DNA from: Microbacterium sp. Root61
GTDB taxonomy: Bacteria > Actinomycetota > Actinomycetes > Actinomycetales > Microbacteriaceae
Reading direction: 5' to 3'
Length of the DNA stretch: 64,000 nucleotides
Assembly (NCBI RefSeq): GCF_001427525.1
Contig: NZ_LMGU01000001.1
Location: forward strand, 1,707,788 to 1,771,787
A program made the position numbers and the translations under genes. This document shows positions 51,683 to 60,975 of this stretch, piece after piece (positions within the stretch are counted from its first letter, which is position 1; each line of letters starts with the position of its first letter). The notes below the pieces were generated by a model, which searched no databases, was not told where the DNA came from, and worked only from the letters and a program-made list of their open reading frames with translations.

Positions 51683-53178
51683 CTCGTTGCTCCTGTTGCG
51701 TGAAGAACTGCGGATTCGGGGGTGATCTGGTCGCCGACGAGCTCGGCCACGCACGCGCCATCGCGCATGACGAGGATGCGGTCGCTGACCGCGACCACCT
51801 CGTCGACATCGCTCGTGACGAGCAGGCAGGCGGAGCCCTCTGCGGCAAGCTGCCTGAGGTGCTCGTGGATCTGAAGGCGGGCGCCGATATCGACTCCGCG
51901 CGTCGGCTCGTGCAGGACCAGCAGACGAGGCTCCTGAGCGAGCCTGCTGGCGAGGAGAACCTTCTGCTGGTTGCCACCGCTCAGCTGACCGACCGGCTGC
52001 GCGAGCGATGAGTACCTCAGGTCGAGTCGTTCCGCGTAGTGGGCGGCGACGTCGCGCTCGGCGCGTCTTCCGATGATTCCGAACCGACGTGCGAGCTTCT
52101 TCGCGATCGGGAGCACGGTGTTGTCGCGCACGGACATGCCCAGCACGAGCCCGTTCCGCTTGCGCTCGGCAGGCAGATACGCGATGCCCTGCGCTTGAGA
52201 GTCGCGAGGATTCGCGAAGACGGCGGATGACCGGCCATCGATCTCGACGCTGCCCGACACCTCCGGGCGCATTCCGCCGAGCGCCTCGGCGACGAGGTCT
52301 TGGCCGGAACCGCGGACGCCGAAGAGTCCGAGCACCTCCCCGCGGCTGACCGAGAACGAAATGTCGTCGAGACGCGGCGATCGTTCCGACGACAGGTCCT
52401 TGACCTCGCACGCGACGCCGAGCAGCGGTGCGGCGTCGGACTTGTCGAGCACCTTCGGCGCCTGCCCGAGCATGGCGGTGACGAGTTCGCGTTCTGTGCT
52501 CTCGTGCGGAGCAGTGCGCAGCACGATGCTTCCGTTGCGCAGGACATTGATGGTGTCCGAGAAGCGTCCGACCTCATCCATCCGGTGCGAGATGTAGATC
52601 GCGGACAGACCCTCGCGCTTGAGCCTCAGGAGCAGCTCGATGAGCGCTCCGCTCTCGGCGGAGTTGAGCGCTGCGGTGGGCTCGTCCAGGACGAGAAGTC
52701 GCGCGTCTCGCGTGAGGACCTTCGAGATCTCGACGAGCTGGCGATCCGCGAGGCTCAGTTCATCCATCCGCGAATCGATGTCCAGCTCGATGCCGTACTT
52801 GTCCAGCGTTCCGAGGACGCTGCGTCGCATCCGGCTGGGCGAGGTCAGCCCCGCCTTGCCCGGCCACCGGCCGAGAACGATGTTCTCGTAGGCCGTCATC
52901 TTGGGAACGTAAGCGAGCTCCTGCGGCAGCAGACCGATGCCCAGCCGCATCGCGGATCGCGGCGACGTCGGCTTTGCGGGGCGGCCGTCGAAGATCATCT
53001 CCCCGGCGTCCATCGAGTGGACGCCGACGAGGCACTTGCTCAGCGTCGACTTGCCTGCCCCGTTCTCCCCCACGAAGGAGACACAGGTTCCCTCTTCGAG
53101 TTCGAACGAGATGTCTCGCAGGATGGGTTGAGACCCAAAGGACTTCGACAGTCCCGTAACGCTCAGAATGGCTGACAT
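51679..53178 (-). CDS. RbsA-like ABC ATPase (two domains)
   Basis: This is a 499-aa protein with two fused nucleotide-binding domains. Domain 1 has Walker A GENGAGKST and Walker B LLVLDEPTAALNSAES. Domain 2 has the degenerate GVRGSGQDLVAEAL typical of the RbsA/XylG class and the signature LSGGNQQKV with LHEPTRGVDIGARL. It energises import of a ribose-type substrate. It is the first gene of the seven-gene operon. Confidence 0.95.
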   Translation of the reverse strand: MSAILSVTGLSKSFGSQPILRDISFELEEGTCVSFVGENGAGKSTLSKCLVGVHSMDAGEMIFDGRPAKPTSPRSAMRLGIGLLPQELAYVPKMTAYENIVLGRWPGKAGLTSPSRMRRSVLGTLDKYGIELDIDSRMDELSLADRQLVEISKVLTRDARLLVLDEPTAALNSAESGALIELLLRLKREGLSAIYISHRMDEVGRFSDTINVLRNGSIVLRTAPHESTERELVTAMLGQAPKVLDKSDAAPLLGVACEVKDLSSERSPRLDDISFSVSRGEVLGLFGVRGSGQDLVAEALGGMRPEVSGSVEIDGRSSAVFANPRDSQAQGIAYLPAERKRNGLVLGMSVRDNTVLPIAKKLARRFGIIGRRAERDVAAHYAERLDLRYSSLAQPVGQLSGGNQQKVLLASRLAQEPRLLVLHEPTRGVDIGARLQIHEHLRQLAAEGSACLLVTSDVDEVVAVSDRILVMRDGACVAELVGDQITPESAVLHATGATR

Positions 53179-53181
53179 GAT

Positions 53182-53221
53182 TTACTTTCACGTATCGTAA
53201 GTCGGTTACTTTCTGTGTAAC
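53182..53221 (-). promoter_or_regulatory. Repeat region upstream of the RbsA-type operon
   Basis: Two related dyads lie just upstream of the ATPase start: TTAC-N11-GTAA (53182-53200) and GTTAC-N7-GTAAC (53205-53221), both beginning TTACTTTC on the plus strand. They are AT-rich and likely operators for the operon IclR regulator. Confidence 0.5.
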
Positions 53222-53693
53222 TACACTTGAATGTATGGATTCGTGATCGGTGCTGTCAACCAATCGGCACGCTTTCGCTGGAACATTTACCGGCTTGAAA
53301 CAAATGGTGAATGTGCGGACCGCCATCCACGTCCCACGACATACCCGAAACTCCGCAGGCCGAACTGATCCACCCCGCGGCGGCCGCTGCCCGGGCGATC
53401 GTGCTGAGCCGCGCTCGGTGATCAGCCCACCCACCTCGCGGGCAGGCGTGGGGCGAACCCGTGTCGATATGTGGGTATGCGCCGCTGCCGAAGGATGCTC
53501 TCATCCCTCGGACGCGGACTCGACTTCCGAGCGCGCGAGCGTGCTGGGCGTGCTGGGCGTGCCGGGCGTCTCGCCCCCGAACTCGTGTACACGACCGAGG
53601 TCGATGGCTACGACCTGGCGCCTCAGTCCGTCGGGCCGGGCGCCACAGACCGGAGCCAACGCCCCAACGGCAGCAGGCGCCTCCCGCCGCGCG
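53222..53693. other. Gene-poor stretch, probable rearrangement scar
   Basis: About 470 bp with no gene I can support. Open frames exist on both strands because of high GC, but none has a ribosome site or a recognisable domain. On the plus strand near 53580 a frame reads LVYTTEVDGYDLAPQSVG, protein-like but unassigned, perhaps a fragment. Three 9-bp units (GTGCTGGGC twice, GTGCCGGGC) are tandem at 53541-53567. The left border is the operon promoter and the right border is the broken nagB. Confidence 0.5.
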
Positions 53694-53762
53694 CTACTCC
53701 GGCTGGATCTCGTCGGCGACGAGCGAGCCGATCCGCGCCTGATCGGTGATGATGACTTCCAT
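53694..53762 (-). pseudogene. nagB: nagB (glucosamine-6-phosphate deaminase) 5' remnant
   Basis: ATG 53762 overlaps the ROK kinase stop (TGATG). The frame reads MEVIITDQARIGSLVADEIQ, then two residues and TAG, 22 codons in all. The start resembles NagB N-termini (MEV.I... IG.LVAD.I). The rest of the ~260-residue enzyme is missing and the following sequence does not continue it in any frame I read. The gene was probably truncated by deletion or recombination. ROK kinase followed by nagB is a common amino-sugar order, supporting the call. Confidence 0.55.
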
Positions 53763-54685
53763 CAGGCCACAGCCTCCTCGGTCCGCGCAGCGAGTGTCTG
53801 CGCCTGCGCGACCGCTCCGACGGCCCCGGCCCAGCGCCCCAGGCGCGCCGGCACGATCGGGACCACGCGGTGGAAGGTCGCGCGCTCGGCGACGGATGCC
53901 GCTGTGAGCGTCACCAGCCGGTGCGGCGACGTCGCGAGCCCGCCGCCGATCACGATGACGCCGGGGTCCACCAGAGCGAGGAGGGTGAGGATCGCATCGG
54001 CCAGAGCATCCGCAGCACGGTTGACGATCTCGACGGCACGCGCGTCGCATGCCTCGTACGCGGCGAACATCGCAGAGGGCGCCCCCTCCCCACCCGCCGA
54101 TGACCATGCCCGACGCAGCGCCGGCGCCCCGATGACGGTCTCCAGACATCCTCGCTGCCCGCAGGTGCACCATGCGCCGTTCGGTTCGATGACGACGTGT
54201 CCGAGTTCACCCGCCGACCCGTGGGCGCCGTCCACGACTACGCCGTCGACGACGTGAGCACCGGCGATGCCGGTACCCAGAGCGAGGGTGAACACGTCGC
54301 GGATCCCGGCGCCGGCACCCCAGCGCGCTTCCGCCACCGCCGCGGCGCGGCCGTCGTTGAGCACGCTGACCGGCACGCCGATCATGTCGGACAGCCGCGG
54401 CCCGAGCTCCAGCCCGTTCAAGGCAGGCAGGTTAGCCGAACGCACGACCGTGCCGCGCTCCGCATCGACGATGCCGGGGATGGCGACGGCGACGGCATCC
54501 AGTCGCACTCCGGCGGTCACGCGGCGCGCCAACTCGGCGAGTCCGGCCACAGGATCCTCGGCCGGTGTGGGCGCGCGCCCCTCGTCGAGTGCGTCGGGCA
54601 TCCGATCGGAGCGGGTCACCGAGGCAAGCCGGTACTTCACGCTCGAGCCTCCGACATCGAGACCGAGCACAGCGTCCTTCGTCAC
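53762..54685 (-). CDS. ROK-family sugar kinase
   Basis: This 307-aa protein starts at GTG 54685, overlapping the CutC stop. The ATP motif is VLGLDVGGSSVKYRLA; the catalytic Asp is in VLNDGRAAAVAEA; GTGIAGAHVVDG and GSAGELGHVVIEPNG follow. The ROK zinc motif is CTCGQRGCLE. There is no HTH, so it is a kinase, not a regulator. Glucose, N-acetylglucosamine or N-acetylmannosamine are typical substrates. The downstream nagB remnant favours an amino sugar. Confidence 0.92.
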   Translation of the reverse strand: MTKDAVLGLDVGGSSVKYRLASVTRSDRMPDALDEGRAPTPAEDPVAGLAELARRVTAGVRLDAVAVAIPGIVDAERGTVVRSANLPALNGLELGPRLSDMIGVPVSVLNDGRAAAVAEARWGAGAGIRDVFTLALGTGIAGAHVVDGVVVDGAHGSAGELGHVVIEPNGAWCTCGQRGCLETVIGAPALRRAWSSAGGEGAPSAMFAAYEACDARAVEIVNRAADALADAILTLLALVDPGVIVIGGGLATSPHRLVTLTAASVAERATFHRVVPIVPARLGRWAGAVGAVAQAQTLAARTEEAVA

Positions 54686-55449
54686 GCGGGCGCACCGCCC
54701 TGCGCTGCGGAGAAGTGCTGCACCGCAGCGGCGATGGCGCGGGCCACGTCGACATCGACGATGTCGTACGGCCCGACGCCCTCCGCCGTCGCGTATCCCA
54801 TGGAGACGCCGGAGGTGTCGGGCACGGCGCGCTTGGCCGAGAAGTGCACGTCTCGCACCCCGGTCGCGAGCACGAGCGGGATGTTGTCCGCCGTCACGCC
54901 GGAGCCCGCCATGACGGCGATCTCGTCCTCGGCGTGCGCGACGAGCGCGCGGATCATCTCGGCGCCCTCGACCGCTGTCGAGGCTGCCCCCGAAGTGAGG
55001 ACGCGCGTCACGCCGAGGCTGACGAGCTCATCGAGCGCGGCGAACGGGTCGGCACACACATCGATCGCCCGATGGACGGCGACGCTCCCGTGCCCGGCGG
55101 CATCTCGCAGCCGCCGCATGCCCGCGATGTCGAATCCGCCGGCCTCATCCAGACAGCCGACGACGACTCCCGCCGCACCCGCCGCCATCGCGGCGCGCAC
55201 GTCGTTGACCATGACGTCAAACTCGCCCGAAGAGTAGCGGAATCCCCCGGGACGGGCGCGAACCAGCACATGCACCTCGACCTCGCCCGAAGCCGTGGCG
55301 ACCGCCTGCTCGATCGTCGCGATGGAGGGCGTGAGTCCGCCCAGCGCCAGCGCCTGACACAGCTCGACGCGCTCGGCCCCGATCTCGCGCGCAATACGCA
55401 CGGCCGCAGCATCCTGAGCCAGCAGCTCCATGGTGATCGCCATCGTCAC
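54682..55449 (-). CDS. cutC: CutC family protein
   Basis: This is a 255-aa TIM-barrel protein. Start GTG 55449 overlaps the ATPase stop (GTGA); ATG 55443 is an alternative two codons later. CutC hallmarks are ERVELCQALALGGLTPS, VHVLVRARPGGFRYSSGEF, AAGVVVGCLDEAGGFDI and VAVHRAIDVCADP. It was first linked to copper tolerance in E. coli, a role since doubted. Its position between a peptide importer and a sugar kinase suggests a metabolic enzyme acting on the imported compound. Confidence 0.93.
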   Translation of the reverse strand: MTMAITMELLAQDAAAVRIAREIGAERVELCQALALGGLTPSIATIEQAVATASGEVEVHVLVRARPGGFRYSSGEFDVMVNDVRAAMAAGAAGVVVGCLDEAGGFDIAGMRRLRDAAGHGSVAVHRAIDVCADPFAALDELVSLGVTRVLTSGAASTAVEGAEMIRALVAHAEDEIAVMAGSGVTADNIPLVLATGVRDVHFSAKRAVPDTSGVSMGYATAEGVGPYDIVDVDVARAIAAAVQHFSAAQGGAPA

Positions 55450-57125
55450 GCCGCACTCTCCGATGCCAGACGTGCGATGCGTCGTTCGCGCTGCGATACG
55501 GGGTCCGGTATCGGCACCGAGGCGAGCAGTCGTCGAGAGTAGGGGTGCTGCGGATGCAGCAGCACGGCGTCGGTGTCGCCGATCTCGACGATCGACCCGG
55601 CGCTCATCACGGCAACGCGATGAGAGAACTCATGCACCACCGCAAGATCGTGGCTGATGAACAGGCAGGCGAAGTTCATCCGCGCCTGCAGATCGCGCAG
55701 CACCTTCAGCACGGCGGCCTGCACCGAGACGTCCAGCGCCGAGGTGGGCTCGTCGGCGATGATCAGTTCCGGTTCCAACGCGATGGCACGCGCCAACCCG
55801 ATGCGCTGGCGCTGTCCGCCGGACAGCTCGTGCGGGAAACGGGTCTGGTAGGAAGCGGGCAGTTCCACGGCTTCCAGCAGCTCCCGGACCCGGGCGGACC
55901 GATCGCGCGCAGACATCGGGGTCAGCGTGCGCTGGACGATCAGCGGCTCGGCGATGGAATCGCCGACGGTCGTGCGTGGATCCAGGCTCGAGCCGGGGTC
56001 CTGGAAGATCGCCCCCACGCGTCCTCGCAGACGACGCTCCGCCCGTCCGCGCAGGCCGCCCTTCCCGATCTTCTGCCCGAACAGGTGAACGTCGCCGGTC
56101 ATCGGGGTGAGCCCCAGCGCGACACGACCCAGCGTAGATTTACCGGAGCCCGATTCGCCGACGAGTCCCAGGATCTCTCCCGCCCCGATGTCGACCGTCA
56201 CGGCGTCGAGTGCGGTGAAGGTCTTGCCCGCCTTCCGGTAGGTCACGCTGGCATCGCGCAGCGACAGCACCGGAACTCCCTCGGATGCCGGCGGTCGGCC
56301 CGCGAGTGGAGCGAACTCGCCCGGCTCGGGCAGCCGCGGCACGGCACTCAGCAGGCGCTTCGTGTAGTCGGCACTCGGAGCACGCAGTACCTGCATCACC
56401 GTGCCGTCCTCGACGAGTTCGCCGCGGTACATCACGGCAACGCGATCGGCGATGTCCGCCACCACGCCCATGTTGTGCGTCACCAACAGGAACGCCGTGC
56501 CTTGCTCGCGCGCGAGCACACGGATGAGGTCCAGGATCTCGGCCTGGACCGTCACGTCCAGAGCGGTCGTGGGTTCGTCGGCGATGATCAGCTGGGGCTC
56601 GCAGGCCAGCGCGATCGCGATCACGACCCGCTGTCGCTGACCGCCGGACATCTCGTGCGCGTACCCGAGAGCACGACGTTCGGGGTCGGGGATGCCGACG
56701 CGTCGCAACAGCCCGACGGCCCGCTCGGCGGCGTCGTCCTTCGAGCAGATCCCGTGATTCAACAGGGCCTCGGCGATCTGGTCGCCGATCCTCATCGCGG
56801 GGTTCAGCGCCGTCATCGGCTCCTGGAAGACCATTGAGACCACTCGGCCGCGTACGCCGTTCAGTTCCTGCTCGGACAGCGAGGTCAGTTCGTCGCCGTT
56901 CATGAGGATCGATCCGGTGCGAGTCGCCGTCGCCGGCAGCAAGGAGAGGATCGCCATCGCGGTGACGGACTTGCCCGAGCCGGACTCGCCCACCAGCGCG
57001 AGAACCTCGCCGCGATGGATGTCGAGGTCGATGCCCTTCACCGCGGGGATCGCGCCTTCATCGGTCCGGAAGGTCACCTCGAGATCGCGGATCTGCAGGA
57101 GGGGAGACACCTCGAGCGCGCTCAT
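55446..57125 (-). CDS. Oligopeptide ABC ATPase, DppD-DppF fusion
   Basis: ATG 57125 gives 559 aa; longer upstream frames are antisense-free noise over the permease. Two complete nucleotide-binding domains are fused. Each has Walker A GESGSGKS; signatures are MSGGQRQRVVIA and LSGGQRQRIGLA; Walker B are LIIADEPTTALDV and LIIADEPTSALDV. Oligopeptide C-terminal motifs follow each. It energises DppB/DppC-like permeases. It overlaps both neighbours by 4 bp. Confidence 0.95.
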   Translation of the reverse strand: MSALEVSPLLQIRDLEVTFRTDEGAIPAVKGIDLDIHRGEVLALVGESGSGKSVTAMAILSLLPATATRTGSILMNGDELTSLSEQELNGVRGRVVSMVFQEPMTALNPAMRIGDQIAEALLNHGICSKDDAAERAVGLLRRVGIPDPERRALGYAHEMSGGQRQRVVIAIALACEPQLIIADEPTTALDVTVQAEILDLIRVLAREQGTAFLLVTHNMGVVADIADRVAVMYRGELVEDGTVMQVLRAPSADYTKRLLSAVPRLPEPGEFAPLAGRPPASEGVPVLSLRDASVTYRKAGKTFTALDAVTVDIGAGEILGLVGESGSGKSTLGRVALGLTPMTGDVHLFGQKIGKGGLRGRAERRLRGRVGAIFQDPGSSLDPRTTVGDSIAEPLIVQRTLTPMSARDRSARVRELLEAVELPASYQTRFPHELSGGQRQRIGLARAIALEPELIIADEPTSALDVSVQAAVLKVLRDLQARMNFACLFISHDLAVVHEFSHRVAVMSAGSIVEIGDTDAVLLHPQHPYSRRLLASVPIPDPVSQRERRIARLASESAA

Positions 57126-58009
57126 CGGTCGCGTCCCTTCACATCGAAGAAGTCGCGCAGACCGTCGCCGATGCTGTTGAACGCGCAGACGGTGAGCACG
57201 ATGCAGATACCCGCCGGGAAGATGAGCCACCATGCGCCGGCATAGGTGTAGGTCATGCCTCCGGTCAGCATCGCGCCCCAGTCCGTTGCGGGCTTCTGCA
57301 ACCCCATCCCGAGGAACGAGATGTAGGCGACCAGCAGGATCGCGTCGGCGACCTGGAAGGTGGCGTTCACCACGATCGTCCCGACCGTGTTGGGCACGAT
57401 GTGCTTGATCACCGCACGTCCGTGTGTGCCGCCCATGGCCCGCATGGCCAGCACGTACTCCCGCGACTTCAGCGAGATGGATTCCGCGCGAACCAGACGA
57501 GCCGGCACGAGCCAGGAGACGAAACCGATGACCAGGATCATGAGCGGAACGCTCGGTCGCATGATCGCGGAGAGGATCAGCAGCAGGAAAGTGGCGGGGA
57601 TCGCGATACCGGCATCCACGATCCGCATCATGACCGCATCCACGCTGCCGCCGACGTAGCCGGCGATCGCTCCCCACAGCGTTCCGATGACCGTGGCGAG
57701 CACACCGGCGGCCAGCCCGATCAGGATGGAGACCTGTCCGGCGACCATGAGCCGGCCGAGCACGTCGTAGCCGACGTCGTCGGTGCCGAGCGGGTGACCG
57801 GGAGTGCCGGGCGGCAGCATCACCTGGGTCAGATCGGTGTGCACCTGGTCGGTCGGGTAGAGAAGAGGCCCGAGGAAGCAGAACAGCAGGAAGAACGCGA
57901 TCGTCACGAGGCCGAACAGCGAGAGCTTGTTCTGCAGGAAGCGGCGCCAGCCCCGTCTCCTCGGCGATACCGAGACGGAGACGGTGATGGGAACGGATGT
58001 GGTCGTCAT
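57122..58009 (-). CDS. Oligopeptide ABC permease, DppC type
   Basis: ATG 58009 gives 295 aa, overlapping the DppB-type gene by ATGA. An N-terminal helix (~25-50) and the OppC domain are followed by five more helices. LGTDDVGYDVLGRLMVAGQV is the typical DppC segment, and YVLAMRAMGGTHGRAVIKHI is the EAA loop that contacts the ATPase. Confidence 0.94.
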   Translation of the reverse strand: MTTTSVPITVSVSVSPRRRGWRRFLQNKLSLFGLVTIAFFLLFCFLGPLLYPTDQVHTDLTQVMLPPGTPGHPLGTDDVGYDVLGRLMVAGQVSILIGLAAGVLATVIGTLWGAIAGYVGGSVDAVMMRIVDAGIAIPATFLLLILSAIMRPSVPLMILVIGFVSWLVPARLVRAESISLKSREYVLAMRAMGGTHGRAVIKHIVPNTVGTIVVNATFQVADAILLVAYISFLGMGLQKPATDWGAMLTGGMTYTYAGAWWLIFPAGICIVLTVCAFNSIGDGLRDFFDVKGRDR

Positions 58010-59007
58010 GACAGATCCCCTCGGGTGCGGGGGTCGAGCAGCGCCTGAACCAGGTCGGCGAGCAACGAGCCCACGATGGTGGCCAGGGCGATCACCAGCA
58101 CGCACCCCAGTAGCACCGGGTAGTCACCGGTTTGGGCACTGGTCCAGAAGAGCAGACCCATTCCCGGGTAGTTGAACAGGGACTCGATCACGATCATCCC
58201 GCCGAACATCACGGGCAGGTAGTAGCCGAGCATCGCGATGACAGGGGTGAGCGAGTTGCGCACGACGTGCCGTCGCACGACGACCGGCATGGGGGTGCCC
58301 TTCGCTCGGGCGGTGCGCACGTAGTCCTCGGAGAGGTTGTCGATCGTCGCAGAGCGCATGTAGCGCGACAACGTCGCGATGATGCCCAGGGCCGCCGTGG
58401 CGACCGGGAGCACGAGTCCCATCGGATTGGACAGGACGTCCGCGACGGTGTCGCCCTGCGGGGCGAGGGCAGGGACCCAGTGCAGTGTCTGTGCGAACAC
58501 GATCACGAGCACGAGGCCGAGGAAGAAGGACGGCGTCGAGTAGATCACGAAGTTGAAGGTCGTGAACAGGTAGTCGCCGGTCTTGCCGCGACGAACCGCC
58601 TGGTAGATGCCCATCGGGATGGCGATGATCAGGGCGACCACCATGGAGATGAGCGCGAGCACCAACGTCTTGGGCAGCCGTTGGCCGATCGCGTCGGCGA
58701 CCGGGCGATTCAGCTTGAACGAATCGCCCAGGTCGCCGACGGCGATCTGCGAGAGGAACGTGAAGTACTGCTGCCACAGCGGGCGATCGAAGCCGTGCTC
58801 TCGGTTGAACGCATCGATCTGCGGCTGCGTGGCCTGCATGCCGAGGATGCCCTGTGCGGGCCCGTACGGCATGGCCAGGTGCAGCAGCGCGAAGACGATC
58901 AGAGTCACGATCAGGATCACGACCACGCCCTGGGCGATACGCCGGGAGAGGAATCGCAGTATCCCGAACCTGTTGCTCGTCGTCGCGCTTCGCGCCGCTG
59001 TCACCAT
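58006..59007 (-). CDS. Oligopeptide ABC permease, DppB type
   Basis: This is a 333-aa protein. It opens with LRFLSRRIAQGVVVILIVTL, the DppB start helix, then QIDAFNREHGFDRPLWQQYF and five further helices. DYVRTARAKGTPMPVVVRRH is the EAA loop. The first of the two permease genes, 45 bp after the binding-protein gene. Confidence 0.95.
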   Translation of the reverse strand: MVTAARSATTSNRFGILRFLSRRIAQGVVVILIVTLIVFALLHLAMPYGPAQGILGMQATQPQIDAFNREHGFDRPLWQQYFTFLSQIAVGDLGDSFKLNRPVADAIGQRLPKTLVLALISMVVALIIAIPMGIYQAVRRGKTGDYLFTTFNFVIYSTPSFFLGLVLVIVFAQTLHWVPALAPQGDTVADVLSNPMGLVLPVATAALGIIATLSRYMRSATIDNLSEDYVRTARAKGTPMPVVVRRHVVRNSLTPVIAMLGYYLPVMFGGMIVIESLFNYPGMGLLFWTSAQTGDYPVLLGCVLVIALATIVGSLLADLVQALLDPRTRGDLS

Positions 59008-59052
59008 CGAATGCCGCCTACTTCGCCGTTGCTCGTGTATTCGGACTGCGCG

Positions 59053-60864
59053 TCAGTCGGTCCACGACCAGCGCTGCGGGAAGAACGACGCACCCGGGTC
59101 CTGCGCTCCGACGTTCAGGCCGTCCTTGATGACCGAGACCTGGTAGACCGGGTTCGGCATCCACATGACGGGCAGATCCTTCGCGAGCAGCGCCGAGTAC
59201 TCCTGCGCGATAGCCGTGTCGGTCGAGGTCGTCATCTGGTTGATGAGGCTCTCGGCCTCCGGGTTGTCGTACTGCCCCGCGTTCCACTTCGTATCCTTCG
59301 CGAACACGCGCTCACCGGTCGGGTAGGCCGGGAAGTACCACGAGCCCGCGGTGCCGAAGAAGACGAGCTCCCACGTGCAGGTCGTCGACCCCTCGGTCTT
59401 GCAGGATTGCGCTTCGGTGAGGACGGAGTCCAGCGGCTTCGCGTCGACCGTCATCTTCACGCCGATCTTCGACAGCGAGGACTGGATCTCGCTCATCATG
59501 TTGTCGGTCTCCTGCGAGCCGTTCTGCGTCGTCACGACGATCTCGAGAGCTTTGCCCTGAGCGATGCCTTCACCGCACTGGTCGGCGCCCGTGCCCGGGT
59601 TCGTGCACGTCAGGTTGCCGTCCGAGCCGGCTGTCCACCCATGGTCGGCGAGCAGGCCGGCTGCGGCGTCGAGGTCGAACGGGTACGGGTTGTCCTTCTG
59701 CTCCGGCGACAGGTAGGCGCTGTCCTGCGTCTGCGGAACGGGGCCGTAGTCGGGAGTGGCGGCCTTGTGCCAGACGACCTCGGAGATCGTCTCCTGGTCG
59801 ACAGCGTGCTGCAGCGCCTGCCGGATGTAGAGCTGGTCGAACACCGGCCCCATCTCCGGGTTCGCGAAGTTGTACGGCATGTAGGTGATCGACCATCCGG
59901 CCCACGGCTCCACGCGGTACCCGAGGTCCGTGAACTGCGCCTCGTTCGTGAGCTGTGCACTGGTGACATAGCCGTAGTCGACTTCGCCCGAGCGGACGAC
60001 GTTCATCTCGGCATCCGCAGACGTGAACGGGAGGAACGTGACGTTCTTGATCGACGGCTTGTCTTCGCCGGTGTACTTCTCGTTCGCCGTGAGCTCGACC
60101 TGGCCGGAATCCGACCAGCTCTTGACCGTGTACGGGCCCGAAACCGTCTTCCACAGCTCGTTCGTCGCGTAGGTCTTCATGTCCTTCGCTTCGGTGAAGA
60201 GGTAGTCGAAGACCTGGACCGCCGTGGCCTCTTCGCTGTCGAAGTCACCGATCTCACCGTCGGCGCTGGTCTTGTCCCACGCGTGCTGCGGCATCGGGTA
60301 GACCAGGCTCAGCTGGTTCGCCAGCAGGAACTCCTCGTTGTAGACCGCGTCGAAGGTCAACGTGAAGGTCTTCTCGTCGACGATGTCGAAGGCTGTGATG
60401 TTGTCGGGGATGCGGCCGGCCGAGTACCCGCCGGTCTTCTCCGAGTTGAAGCGCACCAGGTTGTACCAGAACTCGACGTCGCGCGACGAGACGGGCGTGC
60501 CGTCCGACCAGTCCAGGTCTGCGAGCGTGATCGTGATCGAGCGGTGGTCCTCCGAGAACTCGTAGCTCTCAGCGGCCGAAGCCTTCTGATCCCATTCCAT
60601 CGTCCCGCTCGTGCCGTTGTACTCGAACAACCGCGGCCACATGGTCGCCTTGATCGCACTGTTGTGCGTGGCCATCGTGTCGGGGCTGGAGATCGGCAGG
60701 ATCCAGTTGGGGCCCGTGCCGGCCGGCAGGGCGTAACTGACGGTGTCCTTTTCGGAACCGTCTCCGGTTGCACCGTCCGAACCGGCACAGCCGGTCATGA
60801 CCAGTGCAGCCGCGGCAACGATCCCGAAGGGAACGAGCATGCGTCGCATGACAGTAGTACGCAT
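59053..60864 (-). CDS. Oligopeptide-binding lipoprotein (SBP family 5)
   Basis: AAGGAGG lies 4 nt before ATG 60864; the product is 603 aa. The signal ends VAAAALVMTGC (lipobox). The SBP_bac_5 body contains ITITLADLDWSDGTPVSSRD and VEFWYNLVRF, and late LFFGTAGSWYFPAYPTGE. It should bind peptides or peptide-like ligands outside the membrane. It is preceded by a 42-bp palindrome in a 164-bp gap. Confidence 0.94.
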   Translation of the reverse strand: MRTTVMRRMLVPFGIVAAAALVMTGCAGSDGATGDGSEKDTVSYALPAGTGPNWILPISSPDTMATHNSAIKATMWPRLFEYNGTSGTMEWDQKASAAESYEFSEDHRSITITLADLDWSDGTPVSSRDVEFWYNLVRFNSEKTGGYSAGRIPDNITAFDIVDEKTFTLTFDAVYNEEFLLANQLSLVYPMPQHAWDKTSADGEIGDFDSEEATAVQVFDYLFTEAKDMKTYATNELWKTVSGPYTVKSWSDSGQVELTANEKYTGEDKPSIKNVTFLPFTSADAEMNVVRSGEVDYGYVTSAQLTNEAQFTDLGYRVEPWAGWSITYMPYNFANPEMGPVFDQLYIRQALQHAVDQETISEVVWHKAATPDYGPVPQTQDSAYLSPEQKDNPYPFDLDAAAGLLADHGWTAGSDGNLTCTNPGTGADQCGEGIAQGKALEIVVTTQNGSQETDNMMSEIQSSLSKIGVKMTVDAKPLDSVLTEAQSCKTEGSTTCTWELVFFGTAGSWYFPAYPTGERVFAKDTKWNAGQYDNPEAESLINQMTTSTDTAIAQEYSALLAKDLPVMWMPNPVYQVSVIKDGLNVGAQDPGASFFPQRWSWTD

Positions 60865-60975
60865 CAAACCTCCTTGTTTCATCCGCGCCGACAAGCAACA
60901 TCTTCTTACGATCAGTCGGCTCATTCACATCATGCCCGAACAAAGTTCGAGAGAAGGGTCTGAGTTATCACGGTT

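Noticed and set aside
53250..54257. 335-codon plus-strand open frame covering the gene-poor stretch
   Set aside because: No ribosome site or domain; its second half is antisense to the ROK kinase. The stretch is better explained as a scar.
58132..60963. 943-codon plus-strand open frame
   Set aside because: It is antisense to the DppB and binding-protein genes, which show clear domains, lipobox and ribosome sites.
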